This document shows, piece after piece, positions 1 to 11,774 of a DNA stretch of 62,426 bases. Made by a program: the position numbers and the translations under genes. A model generated the notes under the pieces. It had not been told where the DNA came from and ran no database searches. It saw nothing but the letters and a program-made list of their open reading frames with translations. Position 1 is the first letter of the stretch. Every line of letters begins with the position of its first letter. This DNA comes from Bacillus pumilus (GTDB lineage Bacteria; Bacillota; Bacilli; Bacillales; Bacillaceae), in the NCBI RefSeq assembly GCF_002744245.1, contig NZ_NKHG01000083.1, positions 1 through 62,426 of the forward strand. The letters are read 5' to 3'.

Positions 1-107
1 GAAGCAATTTTCTCTTCATCTTTCAACCCCTTCATTGATAAGAAAAAAGTGAGTCCAATTCCTAAAATGGCAATCAATAAGAATGGTATAAGTGGATTCC
101 GTTTCAT
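1..107 (-). CDS. cccA: Cytochrome c-550 CccA, N-terminal fragment cut by window edge
   Basis: Only the first 35 or so codons lie in the window. The reading frame gives a short basic start (MKRNPLIPF), one hydrophobic membrane segment (about residues 7-25) and the start of a charged linker. This matches the membrane anchor of the small c-type cytochrome CccA, which sits next to sigA in B. subtilis. The CXXCH heme site is outside the window. An ATG three codons upstream (position 116) directly abuts the GGGGAGG ribosome binding site, so the ATG at 107, nine bases from it, is the likelier start. Confidence 0.7.
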   Translation of the reverse strand, partial: MKRNPLIPFLLIAILGIGLTFFLSMKGLKDEEKIA

Positions 108-410
108 TTCTTTCATCCTCCCCTTTGTGAAAAACCCCTTTGAGACTATGCAAACAATTCTAATTCTACTTTAATTTTACAAAAAGTAAATGAATTATGA
201 TACAAAACTTTGGTCAAGTTCACAGATTAGACAAAAATGAATCAAGATGAGAAATGAAGCCTAAAACACATTTTGATGTATTTTTTATACATCTTTTCTC
301 TAAGAGCGTTGCAAATTCATTTGTTATTCAGTAAAATATAATCAGATTGAAAAAAGCGTTTTCATTTTGATTGAAGAAAGAACGGATCTCTTTAAAGATC
401 CGTCCGGTTT
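108..410. other. Intergenic region between cccA and sigA
   Basis: This AT-rich stretch has no convincing gene. It must hold the cccA promoter, but no clean -35/-10 pair stands out. A 7-bp perfect inverted repeat (GATGTAT at 275-281, ATACATC at 287-293) with a T-rich loop lies in the middle and could be an operator or a weak terminator. The sigA terminator occupies its right end. Confidence 0.5.
378..403 (-). terminator. Candidate terminator after sigA
   Basis: Perfect 8-bp stem (ACGGATCT at 382-389 with AGATCCGT at 396-403) just after the sigA stop. On the minus strand it is followed by a T/C-rich run rather than a pure T tract, so it may be a moderate terminator. Confidence 0.55.
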
Positions 411-1532
411 CTATTCTAAGAAGTCTTTTAAACGTTTACTTCTGCTAGGGTGTCTTAATTTACGAAGAGCTTTCGCTTCAATTTGGCGGATACGCTCTCT
501 TGTGACGCCAAACACCTTTCCAACCTCTTCTAACGTGCGTGTTCTTCCGTCATCTAGTCCGAAACGTAGTCTCAGCACATTTTCTTCACGGTCCGTTAGC
601 GTGTCTAATACATCTTCAAGCTGCTCTTTTAACAATTCATATGCAGCATGGTCAGATGGAGATGTCGCCTCTTGGTCTTCAATAAAATCACCAAGATGCG
701 AGTCATCTTCTTCACCAATAGGTGTTTCTAAAGATACAGGCTCTTGCGCAATTTTAAGAATTTCTCTTACCTTTTCTGGTGTTAAATCCATATCTTCAGC
801 AATTTCTTCTGGCGTTGGTTCTCTGCCTAGATCTTGCAGAAGCTGTCTTTGAACACGGATCAATTTATTAATTGTTTCCACCATATGCACTGGAATCCGG
901 ATCGTTCTCGCCTGATCGGCAATGGCGCGCGTGATCGCCTGTCTAATCCACCAAGTCGCATATGTTGAGAATTTGTATCCTTTGCGGTAATCAAACTTTT
1001 CAACTGCCTTCATAAGACCCATGTTTCCTTCTTGAATCAAGTCAAGGAACAGCATACCACGACCGACGTAGCGTTTCGCAATGCTGACAACGAGACGAAG
1101 GTTCGCTTCCGCTAATCTTCTTTTTGATTCCTCATCGCCTTCTTCGATTTTTTGAGCATACGTAATTTCTTCTTTAGCAGATAACAAATTGACGCGTCCG
1201 ATTTCTTTTAAGTACATACGAACAGGATCATTAATTTTGACACCTGGTGGTACGCTTAAATCATTCAGGTCAAATTCCTCTTCTGCTTTAGCCAGCTGCT
1301 GAACATTTGGGTCTTCTGTCTCTTCGTTCTCACTAATGAGCTCTACACCCTGTTCGCCTAAGTATTCATAGTATTCATCCATTTGGTCTGATTCAATTTC
1401 AAAGCTAGACATACGCTCTGCAATTTCTTCGTATGTTAAAACGCCCCGTTTTTTACCGGTTTCAGTGAGCTTATCTCTCACCTGTTCAAAGGTTAATTCA
1501 GTTTCGGTTTCGTGGGCTTGTTTATCAGCCAT
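411..1532 (-). CDS. sigA: Primary RNA polymerase sigma factor SigA
   Basis: 373-residue housekeeping sigma-70 factor that gives RNA polymerase its promoter specificity. Visible regions are an acidic N-terminal region 1.1, the core-binding and -10-binding region 2 (about 139-210, with the [16 protein letters not shown] signature), region 3, and the region 4.2 helix-turn-helix that binds the -35 box (about 334-358, [17 protein letters not shown]). The open frame extends upstream, but the ATG at 1532 has a strong GGAGGG site and gives almost the B. subtilis length. It is the last gene of the yqxD-dnaG-sigA operon. Confidence 0.97.
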   Translation of the reverse strand: MADKQAHETETELTFEQVRDKLTETGKKRGVLTYEEIAERMSSFEIESDQMDEYYEYLGEQGVELISENEETEDPNVQQLAKAEEEFDLNDLSVPPGVKINDPVRMYLKEIGRVNLLSAKEEITYAQKIEEGDEESKRRLAEANLRLVVSIAKRYVGRGMLFLDLIQEGNMGLMKAVEKFDYRKGYKFSTYATWWIRQAITRAIADQARTIRIPVHMVETINKLIRVQRQLLQDLGREPTPEEIAEDMDLTPEKVREILKIAQEPVSLETPIGEEDDSHLGDFIEDQEATSPSDHAAYELLKEQLEDVLDTLTDREENVLRLRFGLDDGRTRTLEEVGKVFGVTRERIRQIEAKALRKLRHPSRSKRLKDFLE

Positions 1533-1639
1533 TATGGATCCCTCCTTCCAAAGCTTGCAACGAATTCTAAAGTAACTTGCGATTTGCTTCCGCTCTGCTT
1601 TTCTCTCTCTATCAAACAGGATGAGCAAATAAGAATAAA

Positions 1640-1720
1640 ATAAATAATGATGAAGGCAAGATGCTTACGGTCTTATGCTCCTCCCCTAAAGGATTCATTG
1701 CCAGCCGTAAGTCTTGTCAA
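1640..1720 (-). other. Long-range hairpin in the dnaG-sigA spacer
   Basis: In the transcript, CTTACGG and CCGTAAG can pair across a loop of about 40 bases that contains a GGGGAGGAG purine run. A further CAAG/CTTG pair flanks the stem. It is not a classical terminator because no T tract follows the stem. It could be an RNA processing or expression-balancing element in the operon. Confidence 0.3.
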
Positions 1721-1734
1721 AAATATTAGACGTA

Positions 1735-3564
1735 TTACTTCAGCGAACGGTTCAACCGAATAATTTCTTTTGCAAGTGTTGCCGCTTTGAAGAAATCTTT
1801 TTGCCTCTCCGCTTCTGCACGTTCTAGTTCTTTTTCCTTTATCATTGACAAATTCCGATGATTCAACACTTTTTTTACATAATCACTTAATTCAGCTTCA
1901 CTTAGTTCGTCTCCAACTTGAATCATTAAAATATCCGTCAAAAGCTGATTCATGACATCATCTTCAAAACGGTTCATCAGATGCTGCGGCGCCGGTTCTT
2001 TACCTTCTTCATGCAATGCATAAATGTATGTTGCCAGCGCCCTGTGCGAATCTATATTAAATTCAATCCCTACTCTGTCAAGCACTTTACGGATCACGTC
2101 ATCGCTTTTCAACATATGAGCAAGCAGCATTCGCTCTGCATTTTCATATGCCGGCCTTAGACGCTTTCTTCTTACCTGTGTTGATAGATGTGCACGCCGT
2201 TTTTCAAGCCCGCTTTCTTCTTGCGAGTTTTTGGCTTCTTGCCGCTGCTGCTTTTCAAACAGCTCCAATTGTTCCTTTAATGAGTCAAATGAAATAGAGA
2301 ACTCTCCAGCAAGCTGTTTCATGTAAATCTCTTGTTCCAAGGAGCCGTTTAACCGGCTGATTTCTCGGAGAACTTGCTTCATATAAGCAAGACGGTCTCC
2401 TTCATCTGATAAATTCTTCCCTCTACGGAAAAAATTCATCTTAAATGTCATTAATGTCACACTTGCATCTATGATGTCATTCCTAAATTTCTCGCCGCCA
2501 TATTTACGAATGTAATCATCTGGATCGAGTCCATCCGGCACCATGGCAACGCGAACTTTACATCCTCTTTTTCCAAGCAAATCTGACGCTTTCATGGTCG
2601 CTTCATACCCGGCAGTGTCAGAGTCATAGCATAGGATGACCTCTTCTACATTCCGCCTGAGAAGTTTGACGTGCTCTTCTGTTAAAGACGTACCCATTGT
2701 TGCAACACTTTCGCCAACACCGGATGTGACAGCCGAGATGACGTCAGCAAATCCTTCGAAAAGGACAGCCCGTTCGCGTTTTCTAATATGCATACGCGCG
2801 TCATGAAAGTGATAAAGCAACTTACTTTTATGAAAAAGTGGCGTTTCAGGACTATTCATATACTTAGGCTGCTGATCACCAAGCGATCTTCCGGAAAAAG
2901 CGACAACCGTCCCATGATGATCATGAATGGGAAACATCACACGATCTCTAAAGCGGTCAAAAAAGCCTGTGCCGTTTTCACGTTGAATCAAAAGACCAGC
3001 CTTCTCCATCATCACAGGATCAAACCCTCGTTTTTCTAAAAACTTGGTCATGAAATCCCAGGAGTCAAGAGCATACCCGATCTCAAACTTGGCAATTGTT
3101 TCATCAGTAAAGCCCCTGGACCGTAAATAATCGAGTGCGTTTTGACCTTCCTTTGTATTTACCAGCAAATGGTGGTAAAATTTCTTAAGAAGCTCATGGG
3201 CCTCAATCATTTTATGATCTGCTGTATCCTCTTGGTGAGAGGAACTGATCTGAGCATTCGCTACATGATCAGGCAAATCAATATGGTACTTGTCAGCAAC
3301 ATGTGAAACGGCTTCAATAAATGAGTAGCCTTCCATTTGTCTGAGGAACGAAAACACATTACCTCCAGCACCACAGCCAAAACAATGGAAAATTTGCTTA
3401 TCTGCTGAAACAGAGAATGAAGGAGTATTTTCACCATGGAATGGACAAAGACCGAAGTAGTTCCGACCTTGCTTTCTAAGCTGTACGTATTCTCCAATCA
3501 CTTCGACAATGTCTGCGTTTTTTTGGATCTGCTCCAAAAGTTCATCTGGTATACGTTTGCTCAT
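1735..3564 (-). CDS. dnaG: DNA primase DnaG
   Basis: 609-residue primase that makes RNA primers for replication with the DnaC helicase and PolC/DnaE. The N-terminal zinc ribbon is visible (Cys40, His43, Cys61, Cys64; the CPFH and CFGCGAGG motifs). It is followed by the TOPRIM catalytic domain (roughly 260-345) with the EGFAD glutamate and the DSDTAG acidic motif. The C-terminal part is the helicase-interaction domain. Its length is close to the 603 residues of B. subtilis. It lies between yqxD and sigA in the classical macromolecular synthesis operon. Confidence 0.97.
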   Translation of the reverse strand: MSKRIPDELLEQIQKNADIVEVIGEYVQLRKQGRNYFGLCPFHGENTPSFSVSADKQIFHCFGCGAGGNVFSFLRQMEGYSFIEAVSHVADKYHIDLPDHVANAQISSSHQEDTADHKMIEAHELLKKFYHHLLVNTKEGQNALDYLRSRGFTDETIAKFEIGYALDSWDFMTKFLEKRGFDPVMMEKAGLLIQRENGTGFFDRFRDRVMFPIHDHHGTVVAFSGRSLGDQQPKYMNSPETPLFHKSKLLYHFHDARMHIRKRERAVLFEGFADVISAVTSGVGESVATMGTSLTEEHVKLLRRNVEEVILCYDSDTAGYEATMKASDLLGKRGCKVRVAMVPDGLDPDDYIRKYGGEKFRNDIIDASVTLMTFKMNFFRRGKNLSDEGDRLAYMKQVLREISRLNGSLEQEIYMKQLAGEFSISFDSLKEQLELFEKQQRQEAKNSQEESGLEKRRAHLSTQVRRKRLRPAYENAERMLLAHMLKSDDVIRKVLDRVGIEFNIDSHRALATYIYALHEEGKEPAPQHLMNRFEDDVMNQLLTDILMIQVGDELSEAELSDYVKKVLNHRNLSMIKEKELERAEAERQKDFFKAATLAKEIIRLNRSLK

Positions 3565-3597
3565 CCTATTAACACTCCGTCGTACATTATTCGCCTT

Positions 3598-4098
3598 TTA
3601 ATTCAAAAATCCTTCATGATTCGACAGGATTTTTTGTAGTTGCGCAATAAATCGCTTTTTATCCTCTTCTAAAAGCTTTTTGGGACCTTTTCCGTATACA
3701 CCTTTTCTTCGTTGTTTACTGGAAACATGCCTGCGTTCCAAATCAAAATCAATTGTTTCGTTTGTATACATTCGTCCTCTTTCAGACAAAACAATGACAT
3801 GTCTTGGAAGCAGTAAGGAGGCAAGACCAATATCTTGGGTGACGACAATATCATGTGCGACAGCTGAGTTCGCAATGACTAAATCCGCTGCTTCCTTATG
3901 TGTATCAACAAACCGCCAATCTTCAAATGGTGATCTTTTGGTTTGAAAATGCTCATATGAAGCAATGAAAGTCACAGGTACTTGAAATTGAGATGCGACA
4001 GAAAGGATTTCGTCTTTTACAGGACAAGCATCTGCATCGACATAAATCGTCCTGTCTTTTTTACGTTCATTCAGGTGACTAATTCTCCATCCCTCCAC
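3598..4098 (-). CDS. yqxD: UPF0178 (YaiI/YqxD) family protein, NYN/PIN-like
   Basis: Conserved protein of unknown biochemical role; the family has a PIN/NYN-like nuclease fold. The hallmark [10 protein letters not shown] motif is near residues 19-28. It opens the dnaG-sigA operon. The start is uncertain. The longest frame begins with GTG at 4098, behind only a weak AGGA. The strongest ribosome binding site (GGTGGAGGG) instead sits eight bases before an in-frame ATT at 4083. An ATG next to that site is out of frame and stops after three codons. The true protein is therefore 161 or 166 residues. Confidence 0.85.
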   Translation of the reverse strand: MEGWRISHLNERKKDRTIYVDADACPVKDEILSVASQFQVPVTFIASYEHFQTKRSPFEDWRFVDTHKEAADLVIANSAVAHDIVVTQDIGLASLLLPRHVIVLSERGRMYTNETIDFDLERRHVSSKQRRKGVYGKGPKKLLEEDKKRFIAQLQKILSNHEGFLN

Positions 4099-4255
4099 CT
4101 TATTCCTGCTTTAAAGAAGCAAAAAGACCATACTTTTCCCCCATAAAGCAATCAACAGTAAAGCTCATTTTGTCGAAAAGTTATGTTCAGAATCACTTGA
4201 CTTCTGCCAATATTAGTTTATTCGTTCTTGACTTAACTTAAACCTAAAATCAATC

Positions 4256-4285
4256 ATTTTATCACAATTTTTTATTATAATACAA
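4256..4285 (-). promoter_or_regulatory. Candidate sigma-A promoter for yqxD-dnaG-sigA
   Basis: TTGTAT (RC of 4280-4285), an 18-bp spacer, then TAAAAT (RC of 4256-4261) preceded by TG one base upstream, an extended -10. It lies about 160 bp ahead of yqxD. A second weak pair (TTGATT, 17 bp, TATGGT) occurs nearer the gene. Confidence 0.35.
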
Positions 4286-4333
4286 ATGCAGCAAATATGC
4301 CATTATTTTTGTTTACCCGTTTCCCACCATAGG

Positions 4334-4360
4334 AAAAACCCAGGAGGAGCATCCTGAGTT
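4334..4360 (-). terminator. Terminator after ppsR
   Basis: Nine-bp stem (4352-4360 with 4337-4345, one G-U pair) that begins at the ppsR stop codon and is followed by TTTTT on the minus strand. Confidence 0.75.
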
Positions 4361-5181
4361 TATTCGGAACCTCTTTTGGTCAGCATTTGATGAATGACAT
4401 TTGCCGTTTCCTCAACTGCTTTATTCGATACATCGACAACTTGACAGTTAATTCGGTCAACCACTTTTTCAAAATACTCTAGTTCCTCTTTAATCCGCTC
4501 GATATTTGCATAAATCGCTCGATCATTTAAACCTAGAGATTTCAAACGCTCTTTACGAATGTGATTTAGTTTGTCTGGACTAATTTTTAGGCCAATGCAT
4601 TTCTTTGGGTCAACTGAAAATAGCTCCTCTGGCGGATCTACTTCAGGAACAATCGGCACGTTCGCTACCTTCAGTCGCTTATGCGCCAAATATTGAGAAA
4701 GCGGTGTCTTGGACGTGCGCGATACACCAATCAATACAATATCAGCCTTTAGGATTCCTCTTGGATCTCTGCCATCATCATATTTCACAGCGAACTCAAT
4801 GGCTTCTACCTTTTTAAAATAGTCCTCATCTAATTGACGTACACGCCCCGGCTCATGTTTCGCTTCATTTCCATATGCGGTCTCCATTTTATCAATAAGT
4901 GGACCGATAATGTCATAGTAAACGACTCCATTTGCTTCTGCCTCTTCTATTAAAAATTGGCGCATTTCTGGCACAACAAGAGTAAAACAGACGATCCCGT
5001 TATCTGCTTTCGCCAATGAAATGACTTCTTTAATCGTACCGACATCTTCTACATATGGGATTCTTCTAATATTTGAATGGTCTGATGAGCCGCCATCAAA
5101 TTGGCTAAGTGCCGCTTTGACCACGAGCTCTGCCGTTTCTCCTACTGAATCTGATACAACAAAAATTACGCGATTACTCAT
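4360..5181 (-). CDS. ppsR: Pyruvate phosphate dikinase / PEP synthase regulatory protein (DUF299)
   Basis: 273-residue bifunctional serine/threonine kinase and phosphorylase of the PPDK regulatory family (YqfL in B. subtilis). Family members switch PEP synthase or PPDK on and off by phosphorylating the active-site region. The P-loop-like GVSRTSKT motif is at about residues 152-159. The start MSNRVIFVV is preceded by GAGGGG; the frame runs 19 codons further but has no good binding site there. It is 25 bp downstream of ccpN, so the pair is probably one transcript that tunes gluconeogenesis. The target dikinase is not in this window. Confidence 0.88.
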   Translation of the reverse strand: MSNRVIFVVSDSVGETAELVVKAALSQFDGGSSDHSNIRRIPYVEDVGTIKEVISLAKADNGIVCFTLVVPEMRQFLIEEAEANGVVYYDIIGPLIDKMETAYGNEAKHEPGRVRQLDEDYFKKVEAIEFAVKYDDGRDPRGILKADIVLIGVSRTSKTPLSQYLAHKRLKVANVPIVPEVDPPEELFSVDPKKCIGLKISPDKLNHIRKERLKSLGLNDRAIYANIERIKEELEYFEKVVDRINCQVVDVSNKAVEETANVIHQMLTKRGSE

Positions 5182-5206
5182 AACATCCCCTCGCAGTCTT
5201 CTGTAA

Positions 5207-5845
5207 TTAGATAATTTCATTCTCCGATAAGCTAACAAGTATTTTCGTCATGTTTGTTTTCGTAATTCTGCCGACAACTTCAAAGCCTTTATCCGTATCT
5301 TTTATGACAGGAAGTGCGTCTATTTGCTTTTCAATCAAGTGCTTGCCCACGTCCATAATAAAATCTTCCTTGCGGCAAACGGTGATGTTCGGCATTCTTG
5401 TCATAATAATATGGACTGGTATAGATGGAAGCTCCTGTTTTCCAATACTTGCTCGAAGAAGGTCTTTTCTTGATAACACGCCTGTTAAAATAGAGTGATC
5501 GTCCACAACGAATAATGTGCCCACATCCTCTAAAAACATCGTACAAATCGCATCATAAACTGAAACATTCTCATGTATCACCACAGGAATGGATTGGAAA
5601 TCTTTCACTTGAAGCTTTTTCAGCTTATCTGCCAGGAGCTGTGTGCCTGTTTTTCCTGTAAAAAAGTAGCCGACCCTTGGTCTTGCTTCTAAAAAGCCAG
5701 ACATCGTTAAAATGGCTAAATCCGGTCTGAGGGTAGCCCTTGTTAAGTTCAGCCGATCGGCGATATGCTCTCCAGTGATCGGACCATTCTCTTTGACAAT
5801 CTGTAAAATCTGCTCTTGCCGTTTATTTAACTCGATTGTACTCAC
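5207..5845 (-). CDS. ccpN: Gluconeogenesis repressor CcpN
   Basis: Transcription repressor of gapB, pckA and the sr1 RNA under glycolytic conditions. An N-terminal winged helix (about 5-60; [19 protein letters not shown]) is followed by paired CBS domains (about 80-205) that sense nucleotides. With GTG at 5845 the protein is 212 residues, the B. subtilis length. The near-perfect Shine-Dalgarno AAAGGTGGTGA overlaps that GTG, leaving about two bases of spacing. It is properly spaced (eight bases) to an in-frame ATC at 5836, which would give 209 residues. Confidence 0.93.
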   Translation of the reverse strand: MSTIELNKRQEQILQIVKENGPITGEHIADRLNLTRATLRPDLAILTMSGFLEARPRVGYFFTGKTGTQLLADKLKKLQVKDFQSIPVVIHENVSVYDAICTMFLEDVGTLFVVDDHSILTGVLSRKDLLRASIGKQELPSIPVHIIMTRMPNITVCRKEDFIMDVGKHLIEKQIDALPVIKDTDKGFEVVGRITKTNMTKILVSLSENEII

Positions 5846-5967
5846 CACCTTTAAATAGAGAGAGCGAACCTTTACTTTATGTATATCATTTTCATAACTC
5901 ATCATATTATAGCGCATCTTTGTCCGAATGAAACAAAAATCCACTCGAAATCTATGAATTAAATGAG

Positions 5968-6002
5968 TAAAAAACGATTGCCCTTTGGAAAAGGCAACCG
6001 TT
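5968..6002 (-). terminator. Terminator after glyS
   Basis: Ten-bp stem (5993-6002 with 5973-5982, one wobble) followed by TTTTTT on the minus strand, just past the glyS stop codon. Confidence 0.85.
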
Positions 6003-6011
6003 CTTAGGTAT

Positions 6012-8057
6012 TTATTTTACAATTAAATTGTTCATATTCGCAAATGATTGAATGACTTTTGCTAGTTTGACCATTTGCGCCAAACGATTTTGCTTCAGTT
6101 TTTCATCATCCGCATGAACCATTGTATGATCGAAATAATGAACAATCGGCGCTTTTAACGTATCTAACGCCTCAAGTGCGAAGTTGTAATTTCCTGCTGC
6201 CACATGCTCCTTTACAGCTTTCTCTACGTGCTGATACGCCTCAAATAGCTTTTGTTCATGTTCATTTTCAAACAGTGCAGGCTGAATCTCTAGATCTTCC
6301 CCTTTTTTACTGATTGAAATGACACGGCCTAATGCCTCAGCTGTTTCTTTGAAGCTTTCTTGTTTCACGCTTTCTTCAAGAACAGCTGCTTTTTTTACGA
6401 CCGCATAAGGCTCAATATTTTCAACATCAAGGACTGCATCGACAACATCATGACGGATATGCTCTGCTTGAAGGACATATTTTAAACGATGCGTCAAAAA
6501 TTCAATGAGAGCAGCTTCATGTTCTGTCTCTACTTGAGCAAGCGTTAAAAGCTCTTTAAATGAAATATTCCAATGACGGTCGAGCAGGATTTGAACAATA
6601 CCGCTTGCTTGTCTTCTTAGTCCATAAGGATCTTGAGAACCCGTTGGAATGACATCAATTGAGAAGAAGGAACAAATAGAATCTAGTTTGTCCGCTACTG
6701 CTACAATCGCTCCAATAAGAGTAGACGGCGCCTGATCACCCGCAAAACGCGGCATATAATGCTCATTTATGCTCTTTGCCACTTCTTCATGTTCGCCAAG
6801 GGCTTTTGCATATTTCTCACCCATGATTCCCTGTAATTCTGGGAATTCATAGACCATTTGGGTCACAAGGTCAAACTTAGAAATGCTCGCTGCTCTTGCC
6901 ACACGTTTTGATGTTACGTCATCTGCACCGACATGTGCTGCTAGGCGGATTGCAATGTCTGTGACTCTCTTCAGCTTGTCACCAATCGTTCCAAGCTTCT
7001 CATGGAATACAACCTTATCAAGCTTTTTAATATTGTCTTCAATGACTAGTTTTTCGTCTTCTTTATAGAAGAATGCAGCATCTGATAAACGTGCACGAAG
7101 AACTTTTTCATTTCCTCTTGCGACATTTTCTAGCGCCTCACTGTTTCCGTTTCTGACCGTAATAAAGTGTGGCAATAATTCCCCTTGTTCATTTTTTACA
7201 GGGAAATAGCGCTGATGCTCTTTCATTGTCGTGACCAATACTTCTTCTGGCAATGCAAGGAACTCTTCTTCAAAGGAACCAAACAGCACTGTCGGGTATT
7301 CAACTAGATCGTTGACTTCTTCTAAAAGCTCAGGATCAACTGGAATGATCCAGCCTTTTTCAGAAGAAAGGGCATTTAGCTGCTCGGTAATCCATTGCTT
7401 TCTCTTATCTGAATTGGCAATGACAAACTGGTCTTGTAATGTTTGCTCATAAGAAGCAGGTGACTCAATGCTAGCTGTCGTACCTAGGAAACGATGTCCT
7501 CTTGTCTCACGGCCGCTTTTCACGCCTGCAATTTCAACAGGAACGATCTCTTGTCCAAATAAGCAAACAATCCATTTAATCGGACGGATATAGCGTAAAT
7601 CTTCACTTCCCCATCTCATGTTCTTTGGAAAGCTTAATGAGGCCGCAATATCACCTAGTGCTGGGAGAAGGTCTTTGACTTGCTTTCCTTCTTGAAACTT
7701 TTGGACATGGACATAATCCACACCTTTGATCTCTTTGAAATAAAGATCATCTGTTGAAGCGCCCTGTCCGCGGGCAAAGCCTTCGGCGGCTTTTGTCCAA
7801 TTGCCTTCAGTGTCTTGAGCAATCTTTTTAGCTGGGCCTTTTGCTTCTTCTTTGATGTCTTCTTGTTTTTCTGCGACACCTTTGACTAGCACAGCAAGGC
7901 GTCTTGGTGAATTGAATAAGGCAACGTCTTCGAATGAAATATTTTGCGTTTCAAACCAAGCTTTTACTTTCTCACCGAGCTGCTTTGTGCTCTCTGGCAT
8001 GAAACGAGCCGGCATCTCTTCTAAGCCGATTTCGAGTAATACATCTTGTTTATTCAT
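6012..8057 (-). CDS. glyS: Glycyl-tRNA synthetase beta subunit
   Basis: 681-residue beta chain of the bacterial alpha2beta2 glycyl-tRNA synthetase. It carries tRNA binding and part of aminoacylation. The conserved N-terminal [13 protein letters not shown] and the C-terminal DALR-type anticodon-binding region (roughly the last 110 residues) are visible. Its ATG lies inside the end of glyQ (8-bp overlap), so the two are translationally coupled. Expression depends on the glycine T-box ahead of glyQ. Confidence 0.97.
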   Translation of the reverse strand: MNKQDVLLEIGLEEMPARFMPESTKQLGEKVKAWFETQNISFEDVALFNSPRRLAVLVKGVAEKQEDIKEEAKGPAKKIAQDTEGNWTKAAEGFARGQGASTDDLYFKEIKGVDYVHVQKFQEGKQVKDLLPALGDIAASLSFPKNMRWGSEDLRYIRPIKWIVCLFGQEIVPVEIAGVKSGRETRGHRFLGTTASIESPASYEQTLQDQFVIANSDKRKQWITEQLNALSSEKGWIIPVDPELLEEVNDLVEYPTVLFGSFEEEFLALPEEVLVTTMKEHQRYFPVKNEQGELLPHFITVRNGNSEALENVARGNEKVLRARLSDAAFFYKEDEKLVIEDNIKKLDKVVFHEKLGTIGDKLKRVTDIAIRLAAHVGADDVTSKRVARAASISKFDLVTQMVYEFPELQGIMGEKYAKALGEHEEVAKSINEHYMPRFAGDQAPSTLIGAIVAVADKLDSICSFFSIDVIPTGSQDPYGLRRQASGIVQILLDRHWNISFKELLTLAQVETEHEAALIEFLTHRLKYVLQAEHIRHDVVDAVLDVENIEPYAVVKKAAVLEESVKQESFKETAEALGRVISISKKGEDLEIQPALFENEHEQKLFEAYQHVEKAVKEHVAAGNYNFALEALDTLKAPIVHYFDHTMVHADDEKLKQNRLAQMVKLAKVIQSFANMNNLIVK

Positions 8058-8937
8058 GAGAAGCCGCCTCCTCTTTTAACATAGGGAATCCTAGTTTTTC
8101 TCGTTCTTCGTAATACGTTTTGGCTACTTTTCTTGCTAGCTGACGTACTCTTCCGATATAGCCCGTTCGCTCAGTAACAGAAATAGCGCCCTTTGCATCG
8201 AGCAGGTTAAACGTATGGGAGCATTTGAGCACATAATCGTATGCTGGGTGAACAAGCCCTTTGTCCATTTGGCTATGCGCTTCTTTCTCATAGGTTGTAA
8301 ATAAATCAAACAGCATGTCAGTATTAGATGTTTCAAATGTATAAACAGAGTGCTCATATTCAGCCATTAAGAATAAATCTCTTACAGTAAAGCCGTCTGT
8401 CCATTCAAGGTCAAAGACATTTTCTTTGTCCTGGATGTAAGAAGCAAGACGTTCTATACCGTATGTGATTTCAACGGAAACCGGCTTACATTCTAAGCCG
8501 CCGACTTGCTGGAAATACGTAAATTGCGTAATTTCCATGCCATCAAGCCATACTTCCCAGCCAAGCCCTGCACAGCCAAGAGATGGATTTTCCCAGTTGT
8601 CTTCAACAAAACGAATATCATGTTTCAACGGGTCAATGCCAAGTGCCTTCAATGACTCAAGATATAGCTCTTGAATATTGTCAGGTGATGGCTTAATGAT
8701 CACTTGGAATTGATGATGCTGATACAATCTATTTGGGTTTTCTCCATATCTGCCATCAGCCGGGCGTCTTGAAGGCTCTACATATGCTACCTTCCACGGC
8801 TCTGGTCCGATGCTTCGTAGGAACGTGTATGGACTCATCGTTCCAGCACCTTTTTCTGTGTCATACGCCTGCATTAATACGCAGCCTTCATTTGACCAAT
8901 GCTTTTGCAACGTCAAAATCATGTCTTGAATATTCAA
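8050..8937 (-). CDS. glyQ: Glycyl-tRNA synthetase alpha subunit
   Basis: 295-residue catalytic class II chain that activates glycine. Typical segments include MILTLQKHW at the start, [23 protein letters not shown] and [23 protein letters not shown]. The start is TTG at 8937, six bases after GGAGGTG. The longer open frame reads back into the T-box terminator hairpin and is not coding. It forms a two-gene operon with glyS. Confidence 0.97.
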   Translation of the reverse strand: MNIQDMILTLQKHWSNEGCVLMQAYDTEKGAGTMSPYTFLRSIGPEPWKVAYVEPSRRPADGRYGENPNRLYQHHQFQVIIKPSPDNIQELYLESLKALGIDPLKHDIRFVEDNWENPSLGCAGLGWEVWLDGMEITQFTYFQQVGGLECKPVSVEITYGIERLASYIQDKENVFDLEWTDGFTVRDLFLMAEYEHSVYTFETSNTDMLFDLFTTYEKEAHSQMDKGLVHPAYDYVLKCSHTFNLLDAKGAISVTERTGYIGRVRQLARKVAKTYYEEREKLGFPMLKEEAASHE

Positions 8938-8994
8938 TGATCGCACCTCCATCTTTTCTACACCATCCGCTATGTATGGCGGGTGGGGGCTAGA

Positions 8995-9235
8995 ACCTCG
9001 TAAGAGAACACAAAAACTCCCGTCTCTATGCTCGCAAGGTTCTTGCAAACATAGGGACGAGAGTTTTTCCCGCGGTTCCACCCTATTTGCTGGTGTCGTA
9101 GCACCCAGCCGCTTTGTTTTACGTTGCTCAAGAATGCCTTTCGTTACGTCTCCATCCTTAGCTTACACCGTCCTAAGGTCGCTTTTATGGGTTATACGTA
9201 AGTACTTCTTTCTGTCAATGCAACATATTTTATCT
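8995..9235 (-). promoter_or_regulatory. Glycine T-box riboswitch controlling glyQS
   Basis: The leader has the T-box core (TGGAACCGCGGGA, RC of 9068-9080) that pairs with the uncharged tRNA acceptor end. A glycine specifier codon GGC (RC of 9136-9138) lies in the Stem I loop after a GAAA stretch. The Stem I base is ATGTTGC with GCAACGT. A large terminator stem follows, with the CTCTCGTCCCTATG and CATAGAGACGGGAG arms between about 9011 and 9066, flanked by T runs. Uncharged tRNA-Gly should stabilise the antiterminator and allow glyQS transcription. Confidence 0.95.
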
Positions 9236-9241
9236 TAGATG

Positions 9242-9270
9242 ATCTTACAAAAAGTCATGGGAGATGTCAA
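9242..9270 (-). promoter_or_regulatory. Sigma-A promoter of the glyQS T-box leader
   Basis: Consensus TTGACA (RC of 9265-9270), 17-bp spacer, TAAGAT (RC of 9242-9247). The -35 box overlaps the recO stop codon, so the leader starts immediately after recO. Confidence 0.8.
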
Positions 9271-10037
9271 CTTTTGTTTTCGTCACCCATTAGCTTTTTC
9301 ATGGATTCCATCTGATTCATGAATTTTTTTGATTTTAAATATAGACCTGAATACTCGTCATAATAGTGATCGAGCACTTGACGAATCTCTTGTTTTGTTT
9401 GTGGTTTCACGTCAACCTGACCAAGCCTTGATAAATCAAAATAATGAAACAAACGGAGTAGTCTTGCAGCTGCTGGGGATAAGGGCAGTTTATATGGATC
9501 TTTAGAAAAGCAATTTTGACAGATGAATCCGTTATCTCTAATCGAGAAATGGAACTGCCCTTCTTTATGACCGCAGTGTACACATTGATCCAGCTCAGGC
9601 TTCATCCCCATTACTGATAGCATTTTGACCTCTACGATAAATAAAATAATATCAGCATCTGTACCTTCATTAAGATGGCGCAAAGATTGAAGAAGGAGCT
9701 CAAACAAATAAGGATTTGGCTTTTTTTCTTCTATTCCTTTATCAAGTAACTCTGTCATATATGCAGCATATGCGGTTAGAAATAAATCTTCCCGAATGGT
9801 CCGCATGCTTTCGATCATTTCACCTTGCTGGAGCGTTCCAAGTCCTGTTGATGATTGGATAAGGAAGGTTCCGTATAAGAACGGCTGGCTTATGGCTGAC
9901 AGGCGGCTATTTGACTTTTTAGCACCTCTTGCCATCACACCAATTTTCCCATGTTCTCTAGTGAGCAGCGTGACAATTTTGTTTGTTTCGCCATAATCTG
10001 TTGTTCTAAGGACAATTCCTTCACTTTTAATGAGCAT
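9267..10037 (-). CDS. recO: DNA repair protein RecO
   Basis: 256-residue recombination mediator that loads RecA on SSB-coated DNA with RecR and anneals strands. It has an N-terminal OB fold (about 1-80, with [19 protein letters not shown]). A four-cysteine zinc cluster lies in the second half (CVHCG and CQNC). The chosen ATG has CGGAG upstream and gives the family length; the open frame starts 13 codons earlier with a poor site. It follows yqzL by 35 bp. Confidence 0.95.
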   Translation of the reverse strand: MLIKSEGIVLRTTDYGETNKIVTLLTREHGKIGVMARGAKKSNSRLSAISQPFLYGTFLIQSSTGLGTLQQGEMIESMRTIREDLFLTAYAAYMTELLDKGIEEKKPNPYLFELLLQSLRHLNEGTDADIILFIVEVKMLSVMGMKPELDQCVHCGHKEGQFHFSIRDNGFICQNCFSKDPYKLPLSPAAARLLRLFHYFDLSRLGQVDVKPQTKQEIRQVLDHYYDEYSGLYLKSKKFMNQMESMKKLMGDENKS

Positions 10038-10072
10038 TTGTCTACACTCCGAGCATTGGAGGGAGTCAAGAT

Positions 10073-10216
10073 TCATAAAATTGGAAAATCAAGTCGTGCT
10101 ATTTCTTCTTCAAGTACATCGGGTCTTTCCAGGTTCTCCTTTTCTAACTCTTTGAAAAGCAGATACGTGTCAACGCTTCCTGTTTGTGAAAATACGTTCC
10201 ATGTAAAATTCAACAT
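10073..10216 (-). CDS. yqzL: Small conserved protein YqzL
   Basis: 47-residue protein (starts [20 protein letters not shown]). It matches the YqzL family found between era and recO in Bacillus; its function is unknown. GGTGGGG lies six bases before the ATG. The annotated open frame starts 16 codons earlier without a site. It is acidic in its C-terminal half and has no membrane segment. Confidence 0.88.
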   Translation of the reverse strand: MLNFTWNVFSQTGSVDTYLLFKELEKENLERPDVLEEEIARLDFPIL

Positions 10217-10332
10217 AAAAACCCCACCTTTCTTTATTAGAAGCAGCAACGCTACATCCAACATATTTAACTTTATCTTGACCAGGCTACCTCCATTTCA
10301 TGATAAACAATTTTTACTAATCGAACCTCACC

Positions 10333-10353
10333 ATTGTCAGATTTTATGACAAT
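10333..10353. repeat. Perfect 7-bp inverted repeat between era and yqzL
   Basis: ATTGTCA (10333-10339) and TGACAAT (10347-10353) are separated by seven bases. No T tract follows on either strand, so an operator is as likely as a transcript-end structure. Confidence 0.3.
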
Positions 10354-10364
10354 TGCTGCGTTTT

Positions 10365-11676
<1,312 letters not shown>

Positions 11677-11695
11677 TCAGAAGAAATGGACCCAC

Positions 11696-11729
11696 TGTCA
11701 CATTTATATTTTACATAATTCACGTGACA
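11696..11729. repeat. Inverted repeat around a candidate cdd promoter
   Basis: TGTCAC (11696-11701) and GTGACA (11724-11729) flank 22 bp. On the minus strand a TAAAAT -10-like box lies between them and a GTGAAA -35-like box lies 17 bp further up. The layout resembles a repressor site over a promoter for cdd-era. Confidence 0.3.
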
Positions 11730-11774
11730 TTTTCACGCCCATTTCTAAAAATGTTAATAAATAGTAATATTGTT

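Noticed and set aside
273..295. Terminator for a plus-strand gene
   Set aside because: The hairpin has no gene ending near it on the plus strand; kept only as an unexplained inverted repeat.
367..852. 161-residue plus-strand frame over sigA
   Set aside because: It lies opposite the conserved sigA gene and its composition (serine-rich) is typical of antisense frames.
8972..9238. Plus-strand frame across the T-box
   Set aside because: The sequence is fully explained by the riboswitch, its promoter and its terminator on the other strand.
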